A DNA stretch of 64,000 nt from Streptomyces sp. BV286 (GCF_019090165.1 NZ_JAHRIB010000152.1:1-64000), one strand, 5' to 3'. Positions 31,446 through 40,728 are shown, counted from the stretch's first letter. The notes: a model not told the origin generated them from the letters alone. Program-made: numbers and translations.

Positions 31446-31483
31446 ACGTCCGCACGCCGCGCGGACGCGGGGCGTGCGGACGT
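31446..31483. terminator. Terminator after the Nudix fusion gene
   Basis: ACGTCCGCACGCC (31446-31458) pairs with GGCGTGCGGACGT (31471-31483), a 13-bp perfect stem. A 15-base direct repeat, CCGCACCCGGGACGT, occurs twice just before it (31420-31449). It separates the convergent Nudix and M20 genes. Confidence 0.75.
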
Positions 31484-31544
31484 CGGCACCGTGCCTGTCG
31501 GGCGCCGGGCCGCCCGCGGTGTGGGCCGTGCCCGGCGAACTCGC

Positions 31545-32900
31545 TCAGCTCGCCGCGTAGTTCCGCAGGAACAGCGCCTCCGCGACGGCGAGCCGCTCCA
31601 GCTCCTCGGGCGACACGCTCTCGTTCACGGCGTGGATCTGCGCCTCCGGCTCGCTCAGCCCGATCAGCAGGATCTCCGCCCGCGGATACAGGGAGGCGAG
31701 CGTGTTGCACAGCGGGATGGAGCCGCCCTGCCCCGCGTACTGCATTTCGGCGCCGTCGTACGCGGCGCTCATCGCCTCCGCCATCGCCGCGTACGCGGGG
31801 CTGGCGGTGTCGGCGCGGAACGGCTGCCCCTGACCGATCTGCTCGGTGCTCACCCGCGCACCCCACGGGGTGTGCGCCTCCAGGTGGGCCTGGAGCAGCT
31901 TGGTCGCCTCGGCGGCGTCCACGCCCGCCGGCACGCGCAGACTGACCAGCGCGCGGGCGCCCGCCTGCACGGACGGGGTGGCGCCGATCACCGGCGGGCA
32001 GTCGATGCCGAGCACCGTCACGGCGGGCCGCGCCCAGATGCGGTCGGCGACCGTGCCCGAGCCGATCAGCCCGACACCGTCGAGGACCTTGGCGTCCTTG
32101 CGGAACTGCTCCTCGTCGTACTGCAGACCGTCCCACCGCGAGGTGCCCGTGAGCCCGTCGACCGTCGTCGAGCCGTCCTCGGCACGCAGCGAGTCGAGGA
32201 CGCGGATCAGCGCGCCCAGCGCGTCGGGCGCCGCGCCGCCGAACTGCCCCGAGTGCAGGTTGCCTTCGAGGGTGTCCACCCGGACGCGCAGGAGCGTCAT
32301 ACCGCGCAGCGAGGCGGTGACCGTCGGCACGCCGACCCGGAAGTTCCCGGCGTCGCCGATGACGATCGTGTCTGCGGCGAGGAGCTCGGGGTGCTCCTCG
32401 GCGTACCGCTCCAGGCCACCCGTGCCCTGCTCCTCCGATCCCTCCACGATCACCTTGACGTGGACCGGGACACCGCCGTTCGCCCCGAGGGCACGCAGCG
32501 CCAGCAGGTGCATGACCAGGCCGCCCTTGCAGTCGGCCGCACCGCGCCCGTACCAGCGCCCGTCCCGCTCGGTCAGCTCGAACGGCGGCGTCTGCCAGCC
32601 GGCCTCGTCGAGCGGCGGCTGCACGTCGTAGTGCGCGTACAGGAGGACGGTCTTCGCGCCCTCGGGACCGGGCAGGAAGCCGTACACCGACTGTGTGCCG
32701 TCAGGTGTGTCGAGCAGGGCGACGTCCTGGAAACCCTCGGCACGCAGTGCGTCGGCCGCCCAGTTCGCGGCGCCCTCGCTCTCGCTTTTGGGGAACTGGT
32801 CGAAGTCCGCCACCGACTTGAAGGCCACCAGCTCGGTGAGTTCCGCCTTCGCCCTGGGCATCAGCGAGGCGACGGTCTCGGCGACCGGATTCGACGACAT
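31545..32900 (-). CDS. M20 family dipeptidase / metallopeptidase
   Basis: A 451-residue zinc peptidase of the M20 (CPG2/CNDP-like) class. Metal and catalytic residues appear in order: LLYAHYDVQPPL (His, Asp), YGRGAADCKGGL (Asp), VEGSEEQGTGGL (Glu-Glu) and IGDAGNF (Asp), and PEAQIHAVNESV near the end supplies the last His. It hydrolyses dipeptides or N-acyl amino acids in the cytoplasm. ATG 32900 follows GAGGAG by eight bases; an in-frame ATG at 32915 has a weaker context. It is divergent from the flavoprotein gene at 33075. Confidence 0.93.
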   Translation of the reverse strand: MSSNPVAETVASLMPRAKAELTELVAFKSVADFDQFPKSESEGAANWAADALRAEGFQDVALLDTPDGTQSVYGFLPGPEGAKTVLLYAHYDVQPPLDEAGWQTPPFELTERDGRWYGRGAADCKGGLVMHLLALRALGANGGVPVHVKVIVEGSEEQGTGGLERYAEEHPELLAADTIVIGDAGNFRVGVPTVTASLRGMTLLRVRVDTLEGNLHSGQFGGAAPDALGALIRVLDSLRAEDGSTTVDGLTGTSRWDGLQYDEEQFRKDAKVLDGVGLIGSGTVADRIWARPAVTVLGIDCPPVIGATPSVQAGARALVSLRVPAGVDAAEATKLLQAHLEAHTPWGARVSTEQIGQGQPFRADTASPAYAAMAEAMSAAYDGAEMQYAGQGGSIPLCNTLASLYPRAEILLIGLSEPEAQIHAVNESVSPEELERLAVAEALFLRNYAAS

Positions 32901-33074
32901 GGGCACGCTCCTCATGGGTGCGACGTTGTACGGGTGGGTACGGGGGCGATGCACGCGGTACGGGTGTGCGCGTCGCATACGCTGCCGATCCTCCCACAGC
33001 GGTCTACGCCGGACGCGGCCGTAGGATGCGTGGAGCAGATGCGGCAGGCGGCTGGATCGGAGCAGCAGACCATC

Positions 33075-34277
33075 GTGAGCAGCGAGAACTCTTCGGACGA
33101 CGCACAGCGGGTGTGGGACGTCGTCGTCGTCGGCGCGGGGCCCGCGGGCGCCTCGGCCGCCTATGCGGCAGCGGTCGCGGGGCGTCGCGTCCTGTTGCTG
33201 GAGAAGGCGGAACTGCCCCGCTACAAGACGTGCGGCGGCGGCATCATCGGACCGACCCGTGACGCCCTGCCACCCGGGTTCGAGCTGCCGCTGCAGGACC
33301 GGGTCCACGCGGTCACGTTCTCGCTCGACGGCAAGTTCGCGCGCACCCGGCGTTCCAAGCAGATGCTCTTCGGGCTCATCAACCGGCCGGAGTTCGACCA
33401 GCAGCTCGTCGAGCACGCGCAGAAGGCGGGCGCCGAACTGCGTACGGGGGTGACGGTCTCGCGGGTCGAGCAGCACGGCTCGGCGGTCCCCGACCGGCGC
33501 ACGGTGGCCGTGGTCCTCCAGGACGGGGAGACGGTGCTGGCGCGGGCCGTGATCGGCGCGGACGGCAGCGCCAGCCGCATAGGAGCACACGTCGGGGTGA
33601 AGCTCGACCAGGTCGACCTCGGCCTGGAGGTGGAGATCCCGGTGCCGGAGACGGTCGCGGAGGACTGGAAGGGGCGGGTCCTCATCGACTGGGGCCCTCT
33701 TCCCGGCAGTTACGGATGGGTGTTCCCCAAGGGCGACACCCTCACCGTCGGAGTGATCTCGGCGCGGGGCGAAGGCGCCGCCACCAAGCGGTATCTGGAG
33801 GACTTCGTCGCCCGGCTCGGCCTCGCCGGCTTCGAGCCCAGCATCTCGTCCGGGCACCTGACACGCTGCCGCGCCGACGACTCGCCGCTGTCACGGGGCC
33901 GGGTGCTCGTGTGCGGGGACGCGGCGGGGCTCCTGGAGCCGTGGACCCGTGAGGGGATCTCCTTCGCGCTGCGTTCGGGTCGGCTCGCGGGGGAGTGGGC
34001 GGTGCGGATCGCGGAAGCGCACGACGCGGTGGACGCCCGTCGCCAGGCGCTGAACTACGCCTTCGCGATCAAGGCAGGGCTGGGAGTGGAGATGAGCATC
34101 GGCAAGCGCATGCTCGCGATCTTCGAGCGGCGGCCCGGGGTGTTCCACGCCGCGCTCACGGGCTTCAGGCCCGCGTGGAAGGCGTTCACGGGCATCACCC
34201 GGGGCTCCACCTCGCTGGGCGAGATGGTGCGTACGCATCCGATGGCGGGGCGTGCCCTGACAGCGCTCGACCGCTGA
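33075..34277 (+). CDS. Geranylgeranyl reductase family FAD-dependent oxidoreductase
   Basis: A 400-residue flavoprotein. The N-terminal FAD dinucleotide motif VVVVGAGPAGASAAYAAA, the CGGGIIG motif of geranylgeranyl reductases, the VIGADGSASRIG strand and RVLVCGDAAGLLEPWTREGISFAL (second FAD contact) are clear. It reduces isoprenoid double bonds in lipids or quinones, such as menaquinone side chains; many actinobacteria partly saturate menaquinone. I take GTG 33075; an in-frame ATG at 33039 (GGAG at three bases) is an alternative. It is divergent from the M20 gene. Confidence 0.9.
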   Translation: MSSENSSDDAQRVWDVVVVGAGPAGASAAYAAAVAGRRVLLLEKAELPRYKTCGGGIIGPTRDALPPGFELPLQDRVHAVTFSLDGKFARTRRSKQMLFGLINRPEFDQQLVEHAQKAGAELRTGVTVSRVEQHGSAVPDRRTVAVVLQDGETVLARAVIGADGSASRIGAHVGVKLDQVDLGLEVEIPVPETVAEDWKGRVLIDWGPLPGSYGWVFPKGDTLTVGVISARGEGAATKRYLEDFVARLGLAGFEPSISSGHLTRCRADDSPLSRGRVLVCGDAAGLLEPWTREGISFALRSGRLAGEWAVRIAEAHDAVDARRQALNYAFAIKAGLGVEMSIGKRMLAIFERRPGVFHAALTGFRPAWKAFTGITRGSTSLGEMVRTHPMAGRALTALDR

Positions 34278-34375
34278 CCGTCGCCGGACCGGGCGCGGGT
34301 ACTCCGCCGGGAGTACGTGTGATCACCTCGCCCGGCTGACGACCCCGGCGGCCCGTGGCGTCTAGCGTGGCCGGC

Positions 34376-35824
34376 ATGGACGAGCAGCGCACACGCCGGT
34401 GCGGACCTCCCTGGACCCGCGGCGGACCACCGGGGCGCCGGTGGCCCGGGCCACCGTGGTGGAACCACCGCGACGAGGAGGAAGAAGGCGTCCGACGCCC
34501 TCGGCTGCCCTGGCGCTCGACGCTGCTCCTCACCCTGTTCGTCCTCGTCGGAAGCAACTTCGCCGCCGAGGGACAGCCCGAGCGGGAGCAGCTCGACGCC
34601 CTGGCCCGGGTCCTGCTCCTCGCCGGCACTCTCCTGCTCCTGTGGCGGCAGCGGTACCCGGTGCTCGTGATGTACGGCACCTCGGCCTCGGCTCTTGTCT
34701 ACTTCAGCGTGGGATACCCGTACGGGCCGATCTTCCTCACGGTCGCGCTCGCCTGCTTCAGCGCGGTCGTGGCGGGGCACCGCCGGGCGGCCTGGGCCGC
34801 GCTCGGCACGTTGTGGACGGTCCATCTCCTGGTGGGGCACGCGTTCTACCGGTGGCTGCCGCCGAAGGGCGACCCGGCCTCCTCGTGGGGTGACGAGGTG
34901 GCCATCGCCGCCTGGATCGTGGCGATCCTCGCGGTCTCCGAACTCGCCCGCGTCCGCCGTGAGCAGTGGGACCGCGACCGGGCGGAGCGCAGACAGGCAG
35001 CCAGGCGGCGCGCCGACGAGGAACGGCTGCGCATCGCCCGCGAACTGCACGACGTCCTGGCGCACAGCATCTCGGTCATCAACGTCCAGGCGGGCGTCGG
35101 TCTCGCGTTGCTCGACTCCGACCCGGAGCAGGCCCGCACCGCGCTCACGACCATCAAGGCCGCGAGCAAGGAGGCACTGGGAGAAGTGCGTCAGGTGCTC
35201 GACACGCTCCGCACGCCCGGAGACGCGCCGCGCGCCCCGGCGCCCGGGCTCGACCGGCTTCCCGAACTGGTGGAACAGGCCGCGGGCGCAGGGCTGACCG
35301 TCGCCGTCGAGTACCGGGGCGGGGACCGGAAGCTGTCGCCGGGTGCCGATCTCGCCGCTTTCCGTATCGTCCAGGAGGCGCTGACCAACGTCGTACGGCA
35401 CTCGGGGTCACGGCACGCGCGTGTGCGGGTCGACCGCACGGCCGACGCGTTGCGGCTGCGTGTCGACGACGACGGCCCGGCGACCGGCGAGGACGCGGGC
35501 GGCAGCGGCAACGGACTGGCCGGAATGCGGGAGCGTGCGGCGGCCCTGGGTGGCACGATCGAGGCCGGACCGCGAGAGGAGGGCGGTTTCCGGGTTCTGG
35601 CGGTGCTGCCTCTGAGGAACGCCCTCGGGACGCCGGGGGCATCGCCCGTGCGGCCCGTGCAGCCCGTGAAGCGCGGCAGTTCCTCACAGCCCGAGGCGTC
35701 CTCGCAACCCGAGACATCTTCGCAACCCGCGACGCCCTCGGAGCCCGGCAGACCCTCGACGTCCGCGGGGCCCCCGGCGCCCGAAGAGTCCGCAGAGTCC
35801 CGCGAGTTCAAGGAGGACCGGTGA
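34376..35824 (+). CDS. Two-component sensor histidine kinase (NarX/DesK type)
   Basis: A 482-residue HisKA_3 kinase. Four to five membrane helices (residues 55-185) form a sensor with no large external loop. Phosphoacceptor helix: RIARELHDVLAHSISVINVQAG (His in ELHDVLAH). ATPase domain: AFRIVQEALTNVVRHS (N box) and GSGNGLAGMRERAAALGG (G box). The last 60 residues are a Ser/Pro/Glu-rich tail of short SSQPE/SSQPAT repeats with no domain. ATG 34376 lies eight bases after a TAGCGT -10-like box (34363-34368), consistent with a leaderless mRNA. The stop overlaps the response regulator start (GTGA). Confidence 0.92.
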   Translation: MDEQRTRRCGPPWTRGGPPGRRWPGPPWWNHRDEEEEGVRRPRLPWRSTLLLTLFVLVGSNFAAEGQPEREQLDALARVLLLAGTLLLLWRQRYPVLVMYGTSASALVYFSVGYPYGPIFLTVALACFSAVVAGHRRAAWAALGTLWTVHLLVGHAFYRWLPPKGDPASSWGDEVAIAAWIVAILAVSELARVRREQWDRDRAERRQAARRRADEERLRIARELHDVLAHSISVINVQAGVGLALLDSDPEQARTALTTIKAASKEALGEVRQVLDTLRTPGDAPRAPAPGLDRLPELVEQAAGAGLTVAVEYRGGDRKLSPGADLAAFRIVQEALTNVVRHSGSRHARVRVDRTADALRLRVDDDGPATGEDAGGSGNGLAGMRERAAALGGTIEAGPREEGGFRVLAVLPLRNALGTPGASPVRPVQPVKRGSSSQPEASSQPETSSQPATPSEPGRPSTSAGPPAPEESAESREFKEDR

Positions 35825-36486
35825 TCCACGTACTGCTCGCCGACGACCAGTCACTGGTCCGTGCGGGGTTCAAGGCGCTCCTGGACGCCCAGCCGGACAT
35901 CGAGGTGGTCGGCGAGGCCGCCGACGGGGAGGAAGCCCTGCGGGGAGTACGCGAACTGCGCCCCGACGTCGTCCTGATGGACATCCGGATGCCGTCGCTC
36001 GACGGTCTCGCCGCGACCCGTCGTATCACCGACGACCCGGACCTGCGGGACGTCAGGGTCGTCATGCTGACCACCTTCGAGCTCGACGAGTACGTCTTCG
36101 AGGCGATCCGGTGCGGGGCGTCCGGATTCCTGGTCAAGGACACCGAACCGGACGAACTCCTGCGTGCAGTGCGGGCGGTGGTCGAAGGGGACGCGCTGCT
36201 TTCACCGGGTGTGACGCGACGTCTGATCGCCGAGTTCGCGGCCCGCTCGAAGGAACCGGCGGCCGCGGACGCGCTCGCCGGACTCACCGAGCGGGAGCGG
36301 GAGGTGATGGCGCTGGTCGGCATCGGGCTGACGAACGACGAGATCGCACGGCGTCTCGTCGTCAGCCCCCTGACGGCCAAGACCCACGTCAGCCGCACCA
36401 TGGTGAAGCTCGGTGCCCGCGACCGTGCCCAACTCGTCGTCCTCGCCTACGAGTCGGGGCTCGTACGGCCCGGCTGGCTCGGCTGA
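35821..36486 (+). CDS. NarL/FixJ family response regulator
   Basis: A 221-residue response regulator paired with the upstream kinase (GTGA overlap). Receiver: Asp10/11 in LLADDQSLVRAGF, phospho-acceptor Asp54 in VVLMDIRMPSLDG, Thr in VVMLTTFELDEYV and Lys in GFLVKDTEP. C-terminal LuxR-type HTH: LTEREREVMALVGIGLTNDEIARRLVVSPLTAKTHVSRTMVKLGARDRAQL. It binds DNA as a phosphorylated dimer. Its regulon is unknown; genes beside the pair (MFS, DUF6332-like) are candidates. Its 3' end overlaps the opposing small gene by 40 bases. Confidence 0.95.
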   Translation: MIHVLLADDQSLVRAGFKALLDAQPDIEVVGEAADGEEALRGVRELRPDVVLMDIRMPSLDGLAATRRITDDPDLRDVRVVMLTTFELDEYVFEAIRCGASGFLVKDTEPDELLRAVRAVVEGDALLSPGVTRRLIAEFAARSKEPAAADALAGLTEREREVMALVGIGLTNDEIARRLVVSPLTAKTHVSRTMVKLGARDRAQLVVLAYESGLVRPGWLG

Positions 36487-36731
36487 GGCCCCTGCCGGAA
36501 CCGGACCAGCACCGAGACCACCCGCAGGAGGAAGAGGACGGCCGCGAGTGCTGTCCCGGCAGGGAGCAGGACCCCCTCGACGCCGTCCGGCAGATCGAAG
36601 AGCAGAGCGGGACCGACGACGACACCGAACACCACCGCCGCGGCGAACACGGCGCTGGCCAAGGCGTATCCGATCTCCACGGTGATGGCGTCCCGTTCGG
36701 ACTGGGTCCGTCGTCCCCCGGTGTGTTCCAT
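36447..36731 (-). CDS. Small two-helix membrane protein, DUF6332-like
   Basis: A 94-residue protein with two transmembrane helices (about residues 18-45 and 53-75), a polar N terminus (MEHTGGRRTQSERDAITVEIGYALA) and a Gln/Pro/Ser-rich C tail. It matches the small Streptomyces family DUF6332 as I remember it; no function is known. The 3' end overlaps the response regulator on the other strand by 40 bases (36447-36486), so the last residues of each are coded on both strands. The start MEHTGG is preferred over longer frames to 36785. Confidence 0.7.
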   Translation of the reverse strand: MEHTGGRRTQSERDAITVEIGYALASAVFAAAVVFGVVVGPALLFDLPDGVEGVLLPAGTALAAVLFLLRVVSVLVRFRQGPQPSQPGRTSPDS

Positions 36732-36801
36732 GCCTGGAGTGTCACAGCGGTGCGCCCGGTGGGCAAGGAAGCCCACCGGGCGCACGACCTCGATGACGGG
36801 A

Positions 36802-38337
36802 TCAGTCGCGGGCCGCCACGCGCCCGTCCTCCCGCACGAGCTCTTCCGTCCGATCAGCCCCGGTCTCCGGGACGCTCTCGGTGTCCGCGGCAGGGTCGGA
36901 CTTGGCGACCAGGATCGTCGTCTGCCGCGTACGCTGCCCGCGCAGCCCGGTGGCCGTGATCAGCAGGCCTGCCAGGGCGACCGCGGTCACCACGACCAGG
37001 CCGGGCCGGTAGCTGTCGAGGACCGCCTGCGGTGAGGAACCGCCGGAGGAGTTCGCCGTCACGACGGCCGTCACGATCGCCAGGAAGATCGCGCCGCCCA
37101 CCTGCACCGAGGTGTTGAGCAGGCCCGAGACCATGCCCTGCTCGTGGTCGTCGACGCCGTTGGTGGCCTGGATGTTGAGCGACGGGAAGACCAGCGCGCA
37201 GGCCGCGCCGATCAGCAGCATCGACGGAAGGATCACCGCCGCGTACACCGGGTCCAGGTCGACGCGCAGGAACAGCGCGTAGCCGACGACCATCAGGGCG
37301 AAGCCCGCCACGATGAGCCGTGGTGTCCCGAACCGGTCGACGATCGCGCCCATCTTCGTCGCGGACAGGGCCACCAGGGCGCCCGCGGGCAGGAAGGCGA
37401 GCGCGGTGTGCAGAGCCGACCAGCCGAGCAGCGACTGCATGTAGAGGGTGACGAGGAACTGGAAGCCGACGTACGAGCCGAAGAACATCATGGCGCCCAG
37501 CTGGGCCCGGATCTGGTTGCCCGAGCGCAGCACGCCCAGCCGGATCAGCGGGCTCGGGCTGCGCCGCTCGACGCGTACGAAGACGGTGAGCAGGACCGCG
37601 ACCGCGAGGAACGACAGCAGCGTACGGGCCGTGGTCCAGCCCACCTCGGGTGCCTGGACGACGGTGAAGACGAGCAACAGCATCGAGGCGGTGCCGAGGA
37701 CTGCGCCGGGGATGTCGTAGCCGCGGTGGGTCCGGTCGCGTTCGCTGCGCGGAATGAGCTTCAGACCGGCGACGAGGGCGATGACCGCGATGGGGGCGGG
37801 CAGCAGCATGGTCAGGCGCCAACTGGCCTCGGTGAGCAGCCCGGACAGGACGAGGCCCATCGAGAATCCGGTGGCGGCGCAGGTCGTGTAGATCGAGAGG
37901 GCGCGGTTGCGCAGCGGGCCCTCCGGGAACGTCGTGGTGATGATCGACAGGCCGGCGGGCGCGGTGAACGCGGCGCTCAGGCCCTTGATGAACCGGCTCG
38001 CGATCAGCAGGGGGCCGGAGTCGACGAGTCCGCCGAGCAGTGAGGCGAGAGCGAAGACGCCGAGGGCCACCAGGAAGACCTGACGGCGGCCGAGGAGGTC
38101 CGCGGTGCGGCCGCCGAGGAGGAGCAGGCCGCCGTAACCGAGTATGTAGCCGCTGACGATCCACTGCAGGGTCGAGGTGGAGAGGTCGAGTTCGGAACCG
38201 ATGGACGGGAGGGCGACACCGACCATCGACACGTCCAGCGCGTCGAGGAACATCGCGGCACAGAGCACCAGAAGGGTGCCCCACAGGCGGGGCGTCCAGC
38301 GCCCCTGGGCCGCGGGGGAGGTGAGCGGAGAGGTCAT
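36802..38337 (-). CDS. MFS transporter, DHA2 (14-helix) drug efflux family
   Basis: A 511-residue proton-coupled exporter. The LDALDVSMVGVALPSIG motif C region, the GGRTADLLGRRQVF loop 2-3 motif A and 14 predicted helices fit DHA2-type exporters; motif C-like GFSMGLVLSGLL sits in helix 5. The C-terminal 40 residues are charged and cytoplasmic. It is divergent from a MarR gene, with a palindrome between them, so it is the probable MarR target. Substrate unknown. Confidence 0.92.
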   Translation of the reverse strand: MTSPLTSPAAQGRWTPRLWGTLLVLCAAMFLDALDVSMVGVALPSIGSELDLSTSTLQWIVSGYILGYGGLLLLGGRTADLLGRRQVFLVALGVFALASLLGGLVDSGPLLIASRFIKGLSAAFTAPAGLSIITTTFPEGPLRNRALSIYTTCAATGFSMGLVLSGLLTEASWRLTMLLPAPIAVIALVAGLKLIPRSERDRTHRGYDIPGAVLGTASMLLLVFTVVQAPEVGWTTARTLLSFLAVAVLLTVFVRVERRSPSPLIRLGVLRSGNQIRAQLGAMMFFGSYVGFQFLVTLYMQSLLGWSALHTALAFLPAGALVALSATKMGAIVDRFGTPRLIVAGFALMVVGYALFLRVDLDPVYAAVILPSMLLIGAACALVFPSLNIQATNGVDDHEQGMVSGLLNTSVQVGGAIFLAIVTAVVTANSSGGSSPQAVLDSYRPGLVVVTAVALAGLLITATGLRGQRTRQTTILVAKSDPAADTESVPETGADRTEELVREDGRVAARD

Positions 38338-38358
38338 GCGCCACACAGTACATGCGCA

Positions 38359-38371
38359 TGCATTCAATGCA
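38359..38371. promoter_or_regulatory. MarR-type operator TGCATTCAATGCA
   Basis: A perfect 6+1+6 palindrome lies between the divergent MFS and MarR genes, 22 bases upstream of the MFS start and 52 bases before the MarR start. The flanking ATGCGCAT and TTGCAT-like fragments increase the local AT content. It is a natural binding site for the adjacent MarR protein. Confidence 0.65.
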
Positions 38372-38422
38372 AGGGCATTTAATTCCGATGCAACAAAGTT
38401 GGATTTTTGCTAGGGTGCGGCC

Positions 38423-38830
38423 ATGGCGGCTGTCGAGAAGGCCGAGCAGGGGCTCGTGGACCAGTGGCGCGACATCCTCGCGGTGCACGCCCGCACCCTG
38501 TGCGAACTTGACCGTGCGCTTCACCAACACGGCCTGGGTGCCAGTGACTTCGAGGTCCTCGACGTACTGGCCGCGGGTACACCCGCCGACGGCGGGCTCG
38601 CCTATCGGGTCCAGGAGATCGCCGAGCGGGTGCACCTGAGCCAGAGTGCGCTGTCCCGGCTGATCGGCCGCCTGGAGAAGGACGGCCTGGTGGAGCGCTG
38701 CATGTGCCCGGAGGACCGCCGGGGCGTGCGGGTGTCCCTCACGCCGAAGGGGCGCACCCTGCACGGCGAGGTGCTGCCACTGCAACGAGCGGTGCTGGGG
38801 CGGATGTTGGCCGGCGGGGCCCAGGACTGA
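38423..38830 (+). CDS. MarR family transcriptional regulator
   Basis: A 135-residue MarR protein. Winged helix with VQEIAERVHLSQSALSRLIGRLEKDGLVER and the MCPEDRRGVRVSLTPKG wing. A -10-like TAGGGT box at 38411-38416 lies seven bases before ATG 38423, and no ribosome site exists, so a leaderless transcript is likely. It is divergent from the MFS exporter it probably represses. A short (CCGGTG)n tandem repeat follows the stop (38831-38852). Confidence 0.9.
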   Translation: MAAVEKAEQGLVDQWRDILAVHARTLCELDRALHQHGLGASDFEVLDVLAAGTPADGGLAYRVQEIAERVHLSQSALSRLIGRLEKDGLVERCMCPEDRRGVRVSLTPKGRTLHGEVLPLQRAVLGRMLAGGAQD

Positions 38831-38895
38831 CCGGTGCCGGTGCCGGTGCCGGCGGCCCTTGTCCTACTCCGTCCGGCACCCTGACGGCCGGTCGC

Positions 38896-39648
38896 TCAGC
38901 TCCAGGTGACGCCCGACCTCTCGCGCCACAGCGTCGCGAGTGACGCGTCCCCCGTCACGCCCGGGACGGGCCGACGGTTCCACAGCGCCAGGTAGAGCTG
39001 CGCGGCCGTGCCCGTGAACTCGCAGTCGGCGTCCGCCACTTCACCCCGCTCGGCCGCGGGCGGCCCGGACGACAGGCGTACGGTCCACACGGCGTCCGTG
39101 TCCGTGGCCCGGACCCGCAGTACGCGTGGCTCGTCCGAACGCACCCTGCTCTTGTCGCGCGCATGGAAGCGGAGCAGCAACTCGTCGATGCCGTCGACCG
39201 CGAAGTCCACGGCGATCGGGCTCGGTTCGCCGCCGAGCGCGGACTCGGCGTCGGCCCGGTGCACGGTCGTCTCGTGGGCCTGCCGCCGAGCCCAGAACGC
39301 GAGCGGTGACGGGGCGGGCATGAAGGTCCAGCAGTCCACGTCGGGCGGCGCGGCGGTGAGCGTGTCGACGAGCCGCCGGTGCCCGCGCTGGAACCACGTC
39401 AGCAGTTCTGCGCCGTCGAGGTCCGGCAGGCCGCCGTCCGGCTGGTACGACGTGTGTCCCTCGGCGACGAACGCCGTGGCCCACCGGTGCACCATTCCGG
39501 TGTGCCGCAGTACGTCCCGCACCTCCCAGTCCGGGCAGGTACGCACCTCGGCGCCCGGCCCGGCCTTCTCGGCGGCCGCGGCCAGCGTTCGGCCCTCCTG
39601 GTCCAGGACTTGAACGAACTCGGTGATCTCCATGGGGGAAGTGTGCAT
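38896..39648 (-). CDS. Maleylpyruvate isomerase-like / DinB-fold protein
   Basis: A 250-residue protein of the mycothiol-dependent maleylpyruvate isomerase family. Metal-binding His residues are in EVRDVLRHTGMVHRWA and in RRQAHETTVHRADAE, the classic H-x3-E-x2-H arrangement. The N-terminal four-helix DinB domain (1-170) is followed by a C-terminal SCP-like domain (about 175-250). Actinobacterial members use mycothiol for detoxification or isomerisation. ATG 39648 is preceded by GGAG at 11 bases; ATG 39633 (MEITEF) is an alternative without a ribosome site. It lies between unrelated genes; regulation is unknown. Confidence 0.85.
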   Translation of the reverse strand: MHTSPMEITEFVQVLDQEGRTLAAAAEKAGPGAEVRTCPDWEVRDVLRHTGMVHRWATAFVAEGHTSYQPDGGLPDLDGAELLTWFQRGHRRLVDTLTAAPPDVDCWTFMPAPSPLAFWARRQAHETTVHRADAESALGGEPSPIAVDFAVDGIDELLLRFHARDKSRVRSDEPRVLRVRATDTDAVWTVRLSSGPPAAERGEVADADCEFTGTAAQLYLALWNRRPVPGVTGDASLATLWRERSGVTWS

Positions 39649-39712
39649 GACGGAGAGGACTCCGAGGGAGGTGGCGGGTGGCCTCCCTCCGGCCGCATCC
39701 GCACTCCGAGAT

Positions 39713-40603
39713 TCAGTTCCCGGAGTTCTCGTCGAAGCTCGCGAAGTACGCGGCGGCCATGTCCTCGTCGGCGTGACCCTGCGCGGCGGCGCGCTCGAAC
39801 CGCTCGGCGCTCGCGGCCGCGACGTCGAGGCGGAGCCCGTGCTGCTCGCCGGCCTCGACGATCAGGCGGGCGTCCTTGGCGGCGGTGGACACGGCGAAGG
39901 CCGCCGGGGACAACCGGTCCTCCAGGATCAGAGCGCTCTTGGCGTGCAGATATCCCATGTCGAGCGGACCGCCGGCGATGGCGTCGAAGAAGCTCTGCGG
40001 ATCCACGCCCAGGGCCCCGGCCAGGGCGAGGACCTCGCCGGTCGCACTGGTGGCGGCGAGGACCCAGCTGTTGGCCACGAGCTTGAGACGGGTGGCGGTG
40101 CCCGCCGCTGAGTCCTCGCCGGTCCACACCGTACGGGCACCGACCGCGTCGAAGACCGGCGTCACGGCGTGCCGGCCGTCGCTCGGCCCGGCGGCGAGGA
40201 CGAGCAACTGGCCTGCCTCGGCGGGCTGTCGGGTGCCGAGCATGGGCGCGTCGTAGAAGACCAGGCCCTTCTCATGGGCGAATGCGGCCAGTTCGCCGAC
40301 GCCCTCGATGCCGGCGGTCGTCGACTGCACCCAGGCCGTGCCGGCGCGCAGGGCGGGCGCGGCCTGCCGCATCACGTCCAGCGTGGCAGGACCGTCGTAC
40401 AGCATGGTCAGGACGACGTCGGCGCCCTCGACGGCTTCGGCGGGCGTGCCGGCGACGTGCGCGCCGTCGGCGGCGAGCGGTTCGGCCTTGTCACGGCTGC
40501 GGTTCCAGGCCCGGACGGAGTGCCCGGCCCGGGCGAGGTTACGGGCCATCGCGGCGCCCATGATTCCGGTGCCCAGGACACTGACGGTGAGCTTGTCGGT
40601 CAT
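39713..40603 (-). CDS. NAD(P)-dependent beta-hydroxyacid dehydrogenase
   Basis: A 296-residue enzyme of the 3-hydroxyisobutyrate dehydrogenase/6-phosphogluconate dehydrogenase-like family. N-terminal Rossmann motif VLGTGIMGAAMARNLARAGH, substrate-binding TTAGIEGVGELAA (a variant of the usual STxxP) and catalytic Lys in RLKLVANSWVLA. It oxidises a beta-hydroxy acid or reduces the keto acid. ATG 40603 has GGAAAG at eight bases. A (GCCTGCC)12 tract lies 126 bases upstream (40729-40812), between this gene and the next. Confidence 0.9.
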   Translation of the reverse strand: MTDKLTVSVLGTGIMGAAMARNLARAGHSVRAWNRSRDKAEPLAADGAHVAGTPAEAVEGADVVLTMLYDGPATLDVMRQAAPALRAGTAWVQSTTAGIEGVGELAAFAHEKGLVFYDAPMLGTRQPAEAGQLLVLAAGPSDGRHAVTPVFDAVGARTVWTGEDSAAGTATRLKLVANSWVLAATSATGEVLALAGALGVDPQSFFDAIAGGPLDMGYLHAKSALILEDRLSPAAFAVSTAAKDARLIVEAGEQHGLRLDVAAASAERFERAAAQGHADEDMAAAYFASFDENSGN

Positions 40604-40728
40604 GACATCAACTTTCCGATGCATCGGGTGCGGTGGGTACCACTGTGCCGTGCGCGGCTGAGCAGCGGCGGTACGGGGCGCGTGCGTTCCGTACCGGGGT
40701 GTCGCGCGGCGCGTGCGTGCGCACCCTC

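Noticed and set aside
30114..33074. Very long plus-strand open frame running through the Nudix and M20 genes into the flavoprotein gene
   Set aside because: It lies out of frame with, or opposite, well-supported genes and its translation is low-complexity Arg/Pro. Long chance frames are normal in such GC-rich DNA; only the final part (33075-34277) is real.
36854..38785. Minus-strand 640-codon frame overlapping MFS and MarR
   Set aside because: Shadow of the MFS gene in another frame; no recognisable domain.
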